A DNA stretch of 64,000 bases from Segatella copri (GTDB lineage Bacteria > Bacteroidota > Bacteroidia > Bacteroidales > Bacteroidaceae). The DNA lies in the NCBI RefSeq assembly GCF_009494395.1, contig NZ_VZCB01000098.1:49549-113548 (forward strand), in the 5' to 3' direction. The notes under the pieces are model-generated. The model was given only the letters and a program-made list of their open reading frames with translations, did no database searches and was not told where the DNA came from. Below, one piece after another: positions 37,796 to 47,664 of this stretch; position 1 is the first letter of the stretch; each line of letters begins with the position of its first letter. A program made the position numbers and the translations under genes.

Positions 37796-38842
37796 TTATA
37801 TCCCTTTATGGGTAGGAATCACTCGCTTGATGGTGCCATCGGCATTGAATTCCATCTTGTCGATACAGACCTCACGATGAACACCTGGCTGATGATGAAT
37901 GTAAGCCTTGTTGATGCGATGATATACGATATACCACTCATCTGTACCTGGCTTCTGAATCACGGAATTATGAGCTGTGCCATAAATCTCATGCTGTGGG
38001 TCCTGAATCAGAACGATAGGATCCTTGGCCACCTCGATAGGACCGAACGGAGACTTGGATGTACCATAAGCCACATGATAGTTGGCTGCACCGGTATCAT
38101 CCACCGACCACATGAAGTAGTAGAGTCCGTTGCGATAGAACACGTATGGAGCCTCGCGGTAAGCATAGTCCTTCAGGCTTCCACCCTTTGGAGTCATCAC
38201 GGTTACGGTTTCATCCTTAACTTGAGTCATGCTTGGTTCCAGCTCGGCACCAGCCATGAAGCTGTTGCCCCAATAGAGGTAAGGCTTCTTCGATACCGGG
38301 TCGATGAAGACATCCACATCAATGAGCTGACCGTTGCAACCCGGATGGTTCTTCGCCAGAAGAGGATGACCCAGGTCAACGAATGGACCCGTAGGAGAAT
38401 CCGCAACCGCTACACCCATCTGCTTTCTGCCGTTGTCATTAGGACGGGCACTGAAATAGAGATAGTACTTGTAGCTGCCGTCCTTCTGCTTCACCTCTAC
38501 GGCTGCCGGAGCCCAGAGGTTGCCGTTGGCCCAGGAAATCTGGTCACTCTTTGCATCGAGCACCACACCTTCGTTCTTCCATTTCTTGAGATTCTTGGAT
38601 GAATAGCAATAATATTGCCATCCACCCCATCCAGGAGTTCCATCCGTGGTGGAATAGATATAATACTTCTTTGTCTTGTTGGAATACAGGATTTCCGGAT
38701 CCGCATGAAAATCCGGAAGAATCGGATTTCCCTTACCCGTGTATGAAGGGTTAGGCACGGTTGGTTTCTGTGCCATCACAGGAGCAGCCATCAGGAAGGC
38801 TGCTGCCATCATTCCAACGATTGTCAGTTTTCTGTTCATCAT
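37796..38842 (-). CDS. GH43 glycosidase (arabinofuranosidase/arabinanase-like)
   Basis: 348 residues with a signal peptide (IVGMMAAAFLMAAPVMAQ). Five-bladed beta-propeller. The catalytic base Asp is in NPILPDFHADPEILY, the pKa modulator Asp in QLIDVDVFIDPVSKKPYLYWGN, and the acid Glu is expected in YREAPYVFYRNGLYYFMWS. HNSVIQKPGTDEWYIVYHR supplies the conserved His that sits under the active site. Unlike the GH43 at 20479-21600 this one has the normal N-terminal catalytic Asp, so an alpha-L-arabinofuranosidase or exo-arabinanase role is plausible. A -7 TATCTTTG lies at 38880-38887 (minus strand). Confidence 0.9.
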   Translation of the reverse strand: MMNRKLTIVGMMAAAFLMAAPVMAQKPTVPNPSYTGKGNPILPDFHADPEILYSNKTKKYYIYSTTDGTPGWGGWQYYCYSSKNLKKWKNEGVVLDAKSDQISWANGNLWAPAAVEVKQKDGSYKYYLYFSARPNDNGRKQMGVAVADSPTGPFVDLGHPLLAKNHPGCNGQLIDVDVFIDPVSKKPYLYWGNSFMAGAELEPSMTQVKDETVTVMTPKGGSLKDYAYREAPYVFYRNGLYYFMWSVDDTGAANYHVAYGTSKSPFGPIEVAKDPIVLIQDPQHEIYGTAHNSVIQKPGTDEWYIVYHRINKAYIHHQPGVHREVCIDKMEFNADGTIKRVIPTHKGI

Positions 38843-39086
38843 TATCTTGTTTTAAATGTTAGTCTTCACGATTTACCTGCAAAGATACATCATTCTATAC
38901 GAACAGAGGAATACAATTTCTGAGAAAAAGTATAATTATCGTTCAAAAGGCAGTTTTTTCACCCTTAAACCAGAAAATCTCCTTAGCTTCTTTATTAATT
39001 TTAAACATTAAGACGTGGGACCAGCGATGGAATCGATGGGAACAGAGGTACAAAGGGGGAAAGGTTCTTTTTACTTTTTTACCTTT

Positions 39087-41048
39087 TTACTTTTTAACGA
39101 TCAATCCACCCTTAGGCTGCATTTCCACCTTCAGGTTTCCCTTCTTATCCACCTTCACGTTCTTCATCTGCGATACTGGCCAGAGTGCCTTCTTGTCCTT
39201 GCTGACTGTTTCATGATAATAGGTAACACTCTTGCCGGCAAGCATTGGCAGATTCAGGGTGAGTTTCATCACCTGGTCTGTGCCGTTCAAACCTGCCACA
39301 TACCATTTATCACCATGGCGACGTGCCACAACCGCATATTTTCCAGGATAACCAGCGATGAACTTCGTCTCATCCCAGGTAGTAGGAACACTCTTCAGGA
39401 AATCAATCTCGTGCTGAGGAAGCTCAGAAAGATTGTTCGGATAGATGGCGATGCACAGGATAGCTGCCTGGTTCATGATAGCCGAAGCCATCTCGAAAAC
39501 ATCGGTGGTATAACGGCGATGACGACTCTTGTTATCCTTGGAGAGATACTTGTTCATGATGGTACCACCCCAATCCATCGCTCCCACGGCATTACGGCAG
39601 AATGGATGCATGGTGAGTTCGAAAGCCTCCTGCTTGGCATGATAATCAGAGAAGAATACATTCTCTGAAGCCAGTACAGCCTCGCTCGATACATAGTTAG
39701 GATACATGCGCTCCCAACCTCTTGGCAAAGTACAGCCATGGAAGATAACCTGAATGCCATAATCGTTGGCATCGCTGAGGATGTCTTCATACTGCTGCAT
39801 GGTGTGCTGCTTGTCGCCACCGAAGAAATCTACCTTGATACCCTTGATGCCGATGCTCTTCATCCAAGCCATTTCCTTCTTGCGGGTCACGATGTTATCC
39901 ATGATGCCACGAGGTCCCTGAGGTGCATCGTTTGCCACACCATTGGAATTATACCAGAGCATCAGACTTACATTCTTGCTCTGCGCATACTTGCTCAATT
40001 CGGCAATCTTGTCTCTTCCAATTTGAGTATCCCAGAGTGCATCAACCAGCACATATTCAAATCCCATGGTAGCAGCCAGGTCGATGAACTGCTTCTGGTC
40101 GTTATAGTTACAGGAACCATCCTGCCAGATGAGCCAGCTCCAGGCATACTTGCCTGTTCCGTATTTCTGGGAAGCCTCGAATCTTGGCTCCACTACATCG
40201 TATGGAATGGTGGTCTCTACCAATGGCTTCAAATCAGAACCCACGGTGATGGTTCGCCAAGGAGTGGACCCCGGAAGTATGAAGGCGCCCGATGTAGAAC
40301 CTATGCCATCTGCCTCTTTCTCCATCGGGAAGGCTATCTGATAACCCTTTGCTGCATCGTAATCGCTGATATGACAACCCGGATAGTTGCCGTGAGTACC
40401 CGTTTCGCTGACCAATACCCAGCCATCGCCGCCTACCTTGAAGAGGCATGGGAAGGTATAGCCATGACCATAACCGGATTTTGCCGTTAAAGGCTGATCT
40501 ACCTTGTAATCCTCCTCATAGCTTGGTTTGGTTCGGGCAAAACCGATGAGCGGATCCGACTGTGGACAAAGGTAAGTGGTGGTTGCCTTTGGAAGATTGA
40601 AGGCTGTCTTCTCTTCGTTTACGATGAGATGCTGAGCCTTCAGCTGATTGAAAGTATAACGGAAAGCCACATCGTTGTTGCTCACGTTGAAGGTAACCGT
40701 CATCGGCTGCTTCTTGCCGTTCAGATAAGTCACGTTGAGCTGGTTGGCATGATAATCTACATGCGAAACCTTGGCGGTACGGAGATCATAGCTCTTCTCC
40801 ACCTTTGCTTCTTTCTTATTCTGATAGGTCAAGCCCTGACTGAAATCGCCCACATTGGCAAGGAGTCCGAGCTGCGATTCCTCCATCATTCGCTTGCCTG
40901 CATAGTCGATGGAATAATAGAGTTTGCCATCGCGGTCTTCCACCACGACATTCAACTTACCATCAGGAGAAGTGATGGTATTCTTTTCGGCATAGGCGCC
41001 GATGCCAGCCATCAATGCCAGCGCTACTGCTAAAACGTTTTTCTTCAT
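39087..41048 (-). CDS. GH97 glycosidase, retaining type (alpha-galactosidase or beta-L-arabinopyranosidase)
   Basis: 653 residues with a signal peptide (LAVALALMAGIGAYAE). Beta-sandwich N-terminal domain (ITSPDGKLNVVVEDRDGKLYYSIDYAG), TIM barrel and C-terminal sandwich as in the SusB family. IKVDFFGGDKQ places Asp407 at the nucleophile position of the retaining subgroup, and Glu456 in YPNYVSSEAV is the likely acid/base; inverting SusB-type members use Glu bases instead. Retaining GH97 enzymes act on alpha-galactosides or beta-L-arabinopyranosides; with GH127, GH43 and GH51 nearby, the latter is attractive but unproven. The -7 TATCTTTG is at 41093-41100. Just past the stop there is a poly-purine repeat of the AAAAAGTAAAAAGG kind (39067-39096). 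Confidence 0.9.
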   Translation of the reverse strand: MKKNVLAVALALMAGIGAYAEKNTITSPDGKLNVVVEDRDGKLYYSIDYAGKRMMEESQLGLLANVGDFSQGLTYQNKKEAKVEKSYDLRTAKVSHVDYHANQLNVTYLNGKKQPMTVTFNVSNNDVAFRYTFNQLKAQHLIVNEEKTAFNLPKATTTYLCPQSDPLIGFARTKPSYEEDYKVDQPLTAKSGYGHGYTFPCLFKVGGDGWVLVSETGTHGNYPGCHISDYDAAKGYQIAFPMEKEADGIGSTSGAFILPGSTPWRTITVGSDLKPLVETTIPYDVVEPRFEASQKYGTGKYAWSWLIWQDGSCNYNDQKQFIDLAATMGFEYVLVDALWDTQIGRDKIAELSKYAQSKNVSLMLWYNSNGVANDAPQGPRGIMDNIVTRKKEMAWMKSIGIKGIKVDFFGGDKQHTMQQYEDILSDANDYGIQVIFHGCTLPRGWERMYPNYVSSEAVLASENVFFSDYHAKQEAFELTMHPFCRNAVGAMDWGGTIMNKYLSKDNKSRHRRYTTDVFEMASAIMNQAAILCIAIYPNNLSELPQHEIDFLKSVPTTWDETKFIAGYPGKYAVVARRHGDKWYVAGLNGTDQVMKLTLNLPMLAGKSVTYYHETVSKDKKALWPVSQMKNVKVDKKGNLKVEMQPKGGLIVKK

Positions 41049-41213
41049 TTCCGATTGCGTATAGTTTAGTTATGATTATATTTTTGTGATTGCAAAGATA
41101 CAGAATTTAAACGATTATCATGTCCTCAAATCGATAGAAAAAGTATATAATTCATCATTTTGGCACAAATCATAAAGTTTAAGTTACAATACAGACAATC
41201 CTTTTGAGAAAAC

Positions 41214-41245
41214 TTTGGTGCGGTCAGTTTTTTATATTAACTTTG
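41214..41245 (+). promoter_or_regulatory. Promoter of the HAD phosphatase gene
   Basis: TTTG (41214-41217), 20-nt spacer, TAACTTTG (41238-41245), 23 nt before the ATG. Close to the Bacteroidota consensus. Confidence 0.75.
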
Positions 41246-41268
41246 CAGCATAATAGCAAAATAAGACA

Positions 41269-42093
41269 ATGGAAAAAACAAAACAGATTCCTTACCGTGC
41301 CATCGCCTTAGACTTGGATGGCACCTTGACAAACCACGAGAAGGTGGTCACCCCAAAGACTCGTGAAGCTCTCCTTCAGGCATCAGCCAAGGGAGCAGTA
41401 ATCATCCTTGCTTCCGGTCGACCTACCTACGGCATCGAACCGGTGGCAGAATGCCTGGAGCTGAACAAGCAGGGAGGATACATTCTTTCCTATAATGGCG
41501 GCAATATCGTGAATGCCAAAACTGGCGAAAAACTCTTCTCGCAGTTCCTGCCAGATGAAGTGATACCAGAATTATATGCGTATGCCGAGGAGAACGGTCA
41601 TGCCCTGCTGGGATATGCCGGCAACGAAATCATCACCGAGATGCCGGATGACCAGTATGTCAAGGAAGAATCACGCATCAACAAGATGAACATTCGAAAG
41701 GTAGAGAACCTGTTTGAAGCCCTGGAGCCTCATCCAACCAAACTCCTCATGACGGGTGATCCGACCCTCATGCTCAAGGCAGAGAAGGAACTGGTGGAGA
41801 AGCTGGGAGACAGAATGGATATCTTCCGCTCAGCTCCTTTCTTCCTGGAACTAGTACCTAAGGGTATCGACAAGGCTAAGTCACTGAGTCGTCTCTTAAC
41901 GAAAATCAACCTCACCCCTGCCGATATGATTGCCTTTGGCGATGGCTACAACGACCTCAGCATGCTGAAGCTTGCAGGCATGGGAGTGGCTATGGAGAAT
42001 GCTGCACCAGAGGTTAGAGCCGAGGCCGACTACGTAACTTTATCGAATGAAGAAGACGGTGTGGCAGCTGCTCTCGAACACTTCAACATGTAA
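41269..42093 (+). CDS. Cof-type HAD-family sugar-phosphate phosphatase
   Basis: 274 residues, cytoplasmic. HAD motif I is DLDGTLTN with the nucleophile Asp and the general acid Asp; motif II is in ILASGRP; motif III Lys is in VPKGIDKAKSL; motif IV is GDGYNDLSML. A type IIB cap domain lies between residues of about 85 and 190, as in Cof/YbiV enzymes that hydrolyse sugar phosphates or flavin nucleotides. It stands alone between a good promoter and a terminator, so its link with the neighbouring glycan genes is only positional. Confidence 0.93.
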   Translation: MEKTKQIPYRAIALDLDGTLTNHEKVVTPKTREALLQASAKGAVIILASGRPTYGIEPVAECLELNKQGGYILSYNGGNIVNAKTGEKLFSQFLPDEVIPELYAYAEENGHALLGYAGNEIITEMPDDQYVKEESRINKMNIRKVENLFEALEPHPTKLLMTGDPTLMLKAEKELVEKLGDRMDIFRSAPFFLELVPKGIDKAKSLSRLLTKINLTPADMIAFGDGYNDLSMLKLAGMGVAMENAAPEVRAEADYVTLSNEEDGVAAALEHFNM

Positions 42094-42150
42094 ATTCTAC
42101 CACTACTTCACTCATAAAGTTCGAATCATTCTAATCATTCATATTTCAAG

Positions 42151-42176
42151 AAATCCCCCTATTTGGGGGATTTTTT
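42151..42176 (+). terminator. Terminator of the HAD phosphatase gene
   Basis: AAATCCCCC (42151-42159) and GGGGGATTT (42165-42173) with a 5-nt loop, followed by a T-run to 42176. 58 nt after the stop. Confidence 0.88.
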
Positions 42177-42461
42177 GTTATTCTCTATTGGAAAATTCGT
42201 TACTATCAGGTATTTTTTCGCTATTATTCAGCATTTTTATAGATTTTCGAAAAACAATTATATAAAATCGAAACACATCCCAATGGAAAAGCCCTACCTT
42301 TGCTAGGTCAAATCATTTTAGCATGCAGAATATGTGTTCTGCATAAGATGAATTTGAGTGCCAAAAATAAATATCAATGACACAAACAAAACATAGGCAA
42401 TCCAAAAAAAGATGCGAAAACGCTGGAACTCGCTTGGCGAGACATACTCAAGCAATTGAGC
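42177..42461. other. Gene-free interval with hairpins
   Basis: No gene recognised. It holds TACCTTTG at 42295-42302 on the plus strand without a good -33, a perfect hairpin ATGCAGAA/TTCTGCAT (42323-42344), and two small hairpins CTCGC-TTG-GCGAG (42429-42441) and CTCAA-GCAA-TTGAG (42447-42460) next to the stop of the second HTCS. They lack a T-tract. Confidence 0.45.
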
Positions 42462-43865
42462 CTATAGGTATTCACTCGGCGAAACACCGAACTGCTTCTT
42501 AAAAGCTACAGAGAAATGGGCCGCAGTACTAAAACCAGTCAACACGGCTATTTCAGAAATACTGTACTTGCCTTCACGCAGCCAAGCTGCTGCTTTGTTG
42601 AGCTTATACTTACGGAAGAAGATACCAGGTGTCTCGCCAGTGAGTTCCTTAATCTTGTAATTAAACTTCGCCGGACTGATCAGCATGTCGCGACACACGG
42701 TAGCCACATTCAAATCCTGCTCCGCAGAACGTTTTTCCATCCTTCTATATAATTCATCCATAAACTTCTGGTCTTGCAGAGAAAGGGTATCTGCCACTTT
42801 CGCAGACAGCGAAGCAGTCTCTGTACTCTCACTCAAGCGCTGACGGAGCAGTTGCATATTATGCAACTGCGACTTGACAAGTGCCTTAAGATAAACCGGG
42901 TCGAACGGCTTGGTGACGTAAGCCACAGCCCCCAGCTGCAAACCATCAATCTGCTCGCTCATCGTAGACATGGCGGTAATCAGTATCACTGGGATATGGC
43001 TGAAAGAAAGATTACTCTTCAAAAACTTGCAGAATTCAAATCCCGACATCTGTCCCATAATCACATCGCTGAGAATAAGGTCCGGCTTCACCACTTCCAA
43101 ATCTGCCAAAGCCTCTTCGGCAGAATAGCGATTCACCACTTCATAGGCTGATGCAAAGATATGATGAAGGTATTGAGCTACATCCACATCATCATCTACA
43201 ATCAGGATTCTAGGCAGAATCTTACCGGAAGGAGAAGTATTTCGGGTAGAATCATCCTTTTCAGCAAGAGAATTCTTCACTCTTCCCTCTTTACTCTTCA
43301 CTTCCAAAGCTCTTCCCTCTTCACTCGTCACTTCCAGCGGTATCTGCATTATGCGTTTCCCGCGATCAGCGATTTCCACCTTATTGTATATAGACTTATC
43401 AGCAGGAAGGGCGAAACTGAATTCCACACCATTCCTGAGCGAAGCCTCTTCCGAAGTCTCGCTCACCACTTTGATATTCTTCACCCTAACAGAACCATGA
43501 TGAAGTTCTACCAGACGCTTTACATAATAGAGTCCGATACCCGTACCCCAACCATACAGATCAGAATCCTGCGAATCAGCCAGCTGGTAATAGCGCTTGA
43601 AAACATCCTGCATCCTATCCTCAGCCATCAATTTGCCACTATTGAAGACAGATACCTTCAGAATATCATCGTCAACATGGGCGCTTATTCTGATTACACC
43701 GCCAGGCGAAGTATGCTTCAAGGCATTGGTAAAAAGATTGTCCATGATTTTCTCCACCTTATCACCATCCAGCCACATCAGGTAGTTACCTTGCTTGATG
43801 ACCAGTTCCAGTTTAATGCCTTTCACCCTAACAGATTCTTCAAAGGAAGCTACCTGCTGGCGCAA
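42462..43865 (-). pseudogene. 3' half of interrupted HTCS regulator (ATPase, receiver, AraC domain)
   Basis: 467 codons downstream of the in-frame TAA at 43869-43871, in the same frame as the 5' half. It encodes the kinase ATP-binding domain (KIMDNLFTNALKHTSPGG, GWGTGIGLYYVKRLVELHHG), a receiver domain (ILIVDDDVDVAQ, PDLILSDVIMGQMSGFE with the phospho-Asp) and an AraC-type DNA-binding domain (SEIAVLTGFSTAAHFSVAFKKQFGVSPSEYL). The first residues, QQVASFEE, are the usual continuation of the dimerisation region, so the break is a single nonsense codon and nothing else is lost. A TTG at 43865 could initiate a soluble kinase-ATPase/receiver/DNA-binding product. The linker before the receiver contains a 30-nt tandem repeat. 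Confidence 0.85.
43281..43340 (-). repeat. 30-nt tandem repeat inside the HTCS linker
   Basis: Two units at 43281-43310 and 43311-43340. The first 26 nt of each match with two differences; exactly ten codons per unit. On the coding strand they give EVTSEEGRAL and EVKSKEGRVK. The repeat therefore lengthens the linker without shifting the frame. Confidence 0.75.
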
Positions 43866-43868
43866 CTC

Positions 43869-46262
43869 TTACGCAGCATCAACCTCTACAACCCTGAGGC
43901 GCAGCTCATCGGTCTCCAGCTGGTTAAAGTCGAGCATCTGGTCGATGAGCCTCAGCATTCTATTTACACTTATACAGACATGATTCAGGATGCGATGCAC
44001 CGAATCGGGCAAAGCCTTGTCGGCATTCAGCATCATCAGCGGACCGGCAATGATGGTGAGAGGGTTACGAAATTCGTGCGAGATATTGGCAAAGAATTTC
44101 ATATTCATCTCCTTGGCACGCTTCTCGCGCTCTGTTTCACGCTGTTCTTCCAGAAGACGAAGATGATTGGTACGGGCCTTCAGATAGAGCCTGTTGAAAG
44201 TATAGAGCACGAAAGCGATGATACCAAAATAGAGCAACCATGCCGCTGACGACCACCAAGGAGCCGGCTTGATGATAATCTCTATCTTACGCTCTGCCAA
44301 TGCAGGACGGTTCATGGAAGAAATCAATCGCAGATGGAAGGTGTATTTACCTGGTGCCAGATTGGAATAATGAGCCACACATTCGTAAGTAGGTGCCTGC
44401 CAATCCTTATCATAGCCCTCTAACCGATACTGACACATCAATGCCGATCGACGACCGAAGGAAGGATAATAGAAACTAAACTTCAAGTCGTTCTCATCAT
44501 AAGTAAAAGTATAACGGCTCAGACGCGATACTTCATCGGTAACGGCAAACACCTTACCCTCTTGATTCTTCACCTCCAAACCAAAGATATTGAGCATCTT
44601 GCTGGCATGGGTACCAACATAGGTTCGCAGAAAATCAGTATTCATAGCCTGAGGAGGCATGAACTTACAACCGTCAGAACTGCCAAACACAACACTCCCG
44701 TCAGGAGAAAGACAAACAGAATTGGCATAGAACTGCCAGTCATCCTGATCCTGGCTAGCCGATAGAAGACTGCTCATCAGGAAGGTTTTGTTGGCATGCG
44801 TCAAGAAGAAGGCATTTCTCATCGTGGTAACCCAGACCTGCCGGTTGGCATCTTCTACCATCGCTTTTATATGCTCATCGCTCAACAATAGATTCACACG
44901 GCGCATATACTGCTTCTTCATATCCATGAAATAAAGTCCATCCCGCATCGTGCCCAACCACAGATAGCCATACGAATCCTGCCTTACAAAAGCAGGGTCC
45001 ATATTGCCATTATGAGGCATTCCCGCCACCTTCAGTTCCTTCAGCTTACCGGTCTTGGGAGAGAAGATAGCAAGATGCATACCTACCATAAACAGCATGA
45101 TATCGCCATTGCTGAGCTTTACCATTTCCGTATCATCCGTATAATGGGGACTGGAAATCCGGAGGGTATCAGGCTGCAGATTATCAAACCTGAAGCGCAG
45201 AAGTTTTCCATCACGGCTACTCACATAAAGATGACCGTCTACCGCCAAGCCGTTACCCAGCATAGGAAGAATCACAGGCGACTTATGGAGCACTTCTACA
45301 CGCTCGTTGCTGATACGGCAACTCAGCACCTGATGATCACTCACTAACCAGGCATGCTGGTCATCATATTTCACCATGTTGTTGAGATTGATTTTCCGAG
45401 GGGCAGGAATCGAATCGAAAATGTTTTTCAACGGAGTCTGACCTATCTTCTTATTTTGCTCATCATAGATAAAAATACGGAGGGCAGTACTTGCCAGGAT
45501 ATGTTTTCCCACAGTAGTCATGGAAAGTATTGCAATTCCCTTCGTTTTTTCAGCCAGAAGATTATCGTTGGCTTTCTTGTAGGCAATACGGTTCTGGGAA
45601 ACGACCTGGATACCGGCGTTGCGATAACCCACCCAGAGATTATCGCCCAAGTCCTTGAAGGTTGCACTCACCACCTCTACCGGCTTGCGCAAGATAGAAT
45701 GGTCTTCAGGAAGTGGAGCTTTCAGATTATTGGGTTCTATCTGTCGAGCCGATGGGGTTATCTTCTCATCTCCACTGATATGAAAAGTCTTATTGCCATC
45801 ACTAACCAATATCGCCAGAGAGTCATGCTTTTCCGGACTATCCTCTATAGCTATAATGTTATCATTCTCACCGGGAAGCGGGATACGATGGAAGCGATAA
45901 CCTCCCACGTATCGTGCCAATCCATTCTGAGTACCCACCCACATTCTGCCTTTCCGGTCCAGATGAAGCACATTGATATAGTCATCGGGAAGCGCAGTAG
46001 TATCCTTGATATCATAACTGAACTGCACATAATCTTTGCCGTCGTAAACATTGATACCAGCCGACGTACCAATCCACACCAACTCTCGTCTATCACTTGC
46101 AATAGACGTAACGCTCTGCGATGAAAGCATATAATCTTTCGTCGCCGTCTTACCTTTTTCCTGTAACAACGCAAGAGTAGCTTTTCTGCCAGGATCCAGG
46201 CAGTAAAGGGCAGCAAGCAGGCAGAACATGGCTGCAAATATGATGACTATCGCTTTTTTCAT
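43869..46262 (-). pseudogene. 5' half of interrupted HTCS regulator (sensor, membrane helix, HisKA)
   Basis: 797 codons from the ATG at 46262 to the premature TAA at 43869-43871. Signal anchor (MKKAIVIIFAAMFCLLAALYCL), sensor propeller repeats (RRELVWIGTSAGINVYDG, KGRMWVGTQNGLARYVGG, YGYLWLGTMRDGLYFMD), Y_Y_Y domain (CQYRLEGYDKDWQAPTYECVAHYSNLAPGKYTFHL), a transmembrane helix (SSAAWLLYFGIIAFVLYTFN) and the phospho-acceptor HisKA domain (FANISHEFRNPLTIIAGPL). The protein stops after RLRVVEVDAA, before the ATP-binding domain, so on its own it cannot autophosphorylate. The full-length form would be about 1,266 residues, normal for an HTCS. An upstream ATG at 46280 lies inside the promoter and is not used. 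Confidence 0.85.
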
Positions 46263-46267
46263 GTCGG

Positions 46268-46298
46268 CAAAATTACACATTATTATCGAATAAACAAA
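46268..46298 (-). promoter_or_regulatory. Promoter of the second HTCS gene
   Basis: Minus-strand TTTG (46295-46298), 19-nt spacer and TAATTTTG (46268-46275). The -7 element ends only 5 nt before the ATG at 46262, so the transcript should start at or very near the start codon. Confidence 0.7.
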
Positions 46299-46314
46299 AA
46301 TTAAACCAATTTAT

Positions 46315-46345
46315 TTTGTGATTTCTTCAAATTAAAGTATCTTTG
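46315..46345 (+). promoter_or_regulatory. Promoter of the threonine deaminase gene
   Basis: TTTG (46315-46318), exactly 19 nt, TATCTTTG (46338-46345), 63 nt before the ATG at 46408. A textbook Bacteroidota promoter. Confidence 0.85.
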
Positions 46346-46407
46346 CACAATTATTCAAACAGGATGACAAATCCTGATATTAGGGACACTAAAGCATATC
46401 AGCAGTT

Positions 46408-47607
46408 ATGTTACAATTAGACAATTTCTACAAGGCTCGCTTCGTGCTGAGCAAGGTGATTAGAAAAACTGAGCTGGTTCACACACCAAGAATCAACCCA
46501 GATAGTGATGTTTATCTGAAACCGGAATGTCTTCAAAAGACAGGTTCGTTCAAGATTCGCGGTGCGTATTATAAGATTTCTCAACTTTCTAAAGAGGAGA
46601 AAGATAAGGGAGTGATTGCCTGCTCAGCAGGCAACCATGCACAGGGCGTGGCGCTCGGAGCTACCGCCATGGGAGTGAAGAGTCTCATCTGCTTGCCGGA
46701 GGGTGCTCCTATCTCCAAGGTAGAAGCTACCAAGCGACTGGGTGCCGAAGTCTGCCTGGTGCCGGGTGTCTATGACGACGCTTATCAGAAAGCTTTGGAA
46801 CTGAAGGATGAATATGGTTATACCTTCGTGCATCCTTTTGATGATGAGAACGTAATCGCTGGTCAGGGAACCATCGGGCTGGAGATTCTCGACCAGTTGC
46901 CAGATGTAGAAGCGGTCGTTGTACCTGTAGGTGGCGGCGGCTTGATTTCAGGAGTAGCCTTTGCCATCAAGTCATTGAATCCTAACGTCAAGGTTTATGG
47001 TGTTCAGGCAGAAGGAGCTGCCAGCATGGTTCAGAGTCTTCATGATCACAAGCAGGAGAAATTACCATCTGTAGCTACCGTAGCCGATGGCATCGCCGTG
47101 AAGGAGCCGGGAAAGCTCACCTTTGAAACCTGCTCCAACTACGTGGACGAAATCGTGACCGTAAGCGAGGACGAGATTTGCGCTGCCATTCTGAAACTCC
47201 TGGAAAGCGAGAAGATGGTAGCCGAAGGCGCTGGTGCAGCTAGCGTGGCAGCCGTGATGTATAACAAGGTGCCGGTGAAGGGCAAGAAAACCATCTGCGT
47301 GGTGAGTGGCGGTAACATCGATGTAACCATCCTGAACCGTGTCATCAACCGTGGTCTCTCGAAGAGCGGACGTCTCTGCACCATCGAGATGGAGCTTGAT
47401 GATAAACCAGGCGAGCTGGTAGAGGTTGCATCCGTCATCGCAAGTATGGGTGGAAACATCACGGGAGTTCATCACGACCGTTCTGCCAATCGCAACAAGG
47501 TGAATGCCTGCGTACTCCGACTCACCATGGAGACCCGCGATTCCGCACATGTCAAGGAAATCAAGGAAGCCTTGGAACAGAAAGGCTTTCATCTCTGGAT
47601 TGTATAG
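46408..47607 (+). CDS. ilvA: Threonine ammonia-lyase (threonine deaminase)
   Basis: 399 residues. PLP enzyme that converts L-threonine to 2-oxobutanoate and ammonia, the first step toward isoleucine. The PLP lysine is in QKTGSFKIRGAY, the phosphate-binding glycine loop is VPVGGGGLISG, and CSAGNHAQGVALGA is the conserved Asn region. A C-terminal ACT-like domain (about 325-399, CTIEMELDDKPGELVEVASVIASMGGNITGVHHDR) may bind isoleucine or another effector. Its length with a single ACT domain is that of the short form rather than the 500-residue enterobacterial IlvA. It is followed 57 nt later by ridA, which removes its reactive enamine product. Confidence 0.93.
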   Translation: MLQLDNFYKARFVLSKVIRKTELVHTPRINPDSDVYLKPECLQKTGSFKIRGAYYKISQLSKEEKDKGVIACSAGNHAQGVALGATAMGVKSLICLPEGAPISKVEATKRLGAEVCLVPGVYDDAYQKALELKDEYGYTFVHPFDDENVIAGQGTIGLEILDQLPDVEAVVVPVGGGGLISGVAFAIKSLNPNVKVYGVQAEGAASMVQSLHDHKQEKLPSVATVADGIAVKEPGKLTFETCSNYVDEIVTVSEDEICAAILKLLESEKMVAEGAGAASVAAVMYNKVPVKGKKTICVVSGGNIDVTILNRVINRGLSKSGRLCTIEMELDDKPGELVEVASVIASMGGNITGVHHDRSANRNKVNACVLRLTMETRDSAHVKEIKEALEQKGFHLWIV

Positions 47608-47664
47608 CGATAAGCTATAAATCGTAAACTACAAATTATTAATTATAAATAAATAAAGATTATC

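Noticed and set aside
42323..42344. Perfect hairpin as terminator or riboswitch
   Set aside because: No T-tract follows on either strand and no gene starts directly downstream on the plus strand; left as an unexplained hairpin.
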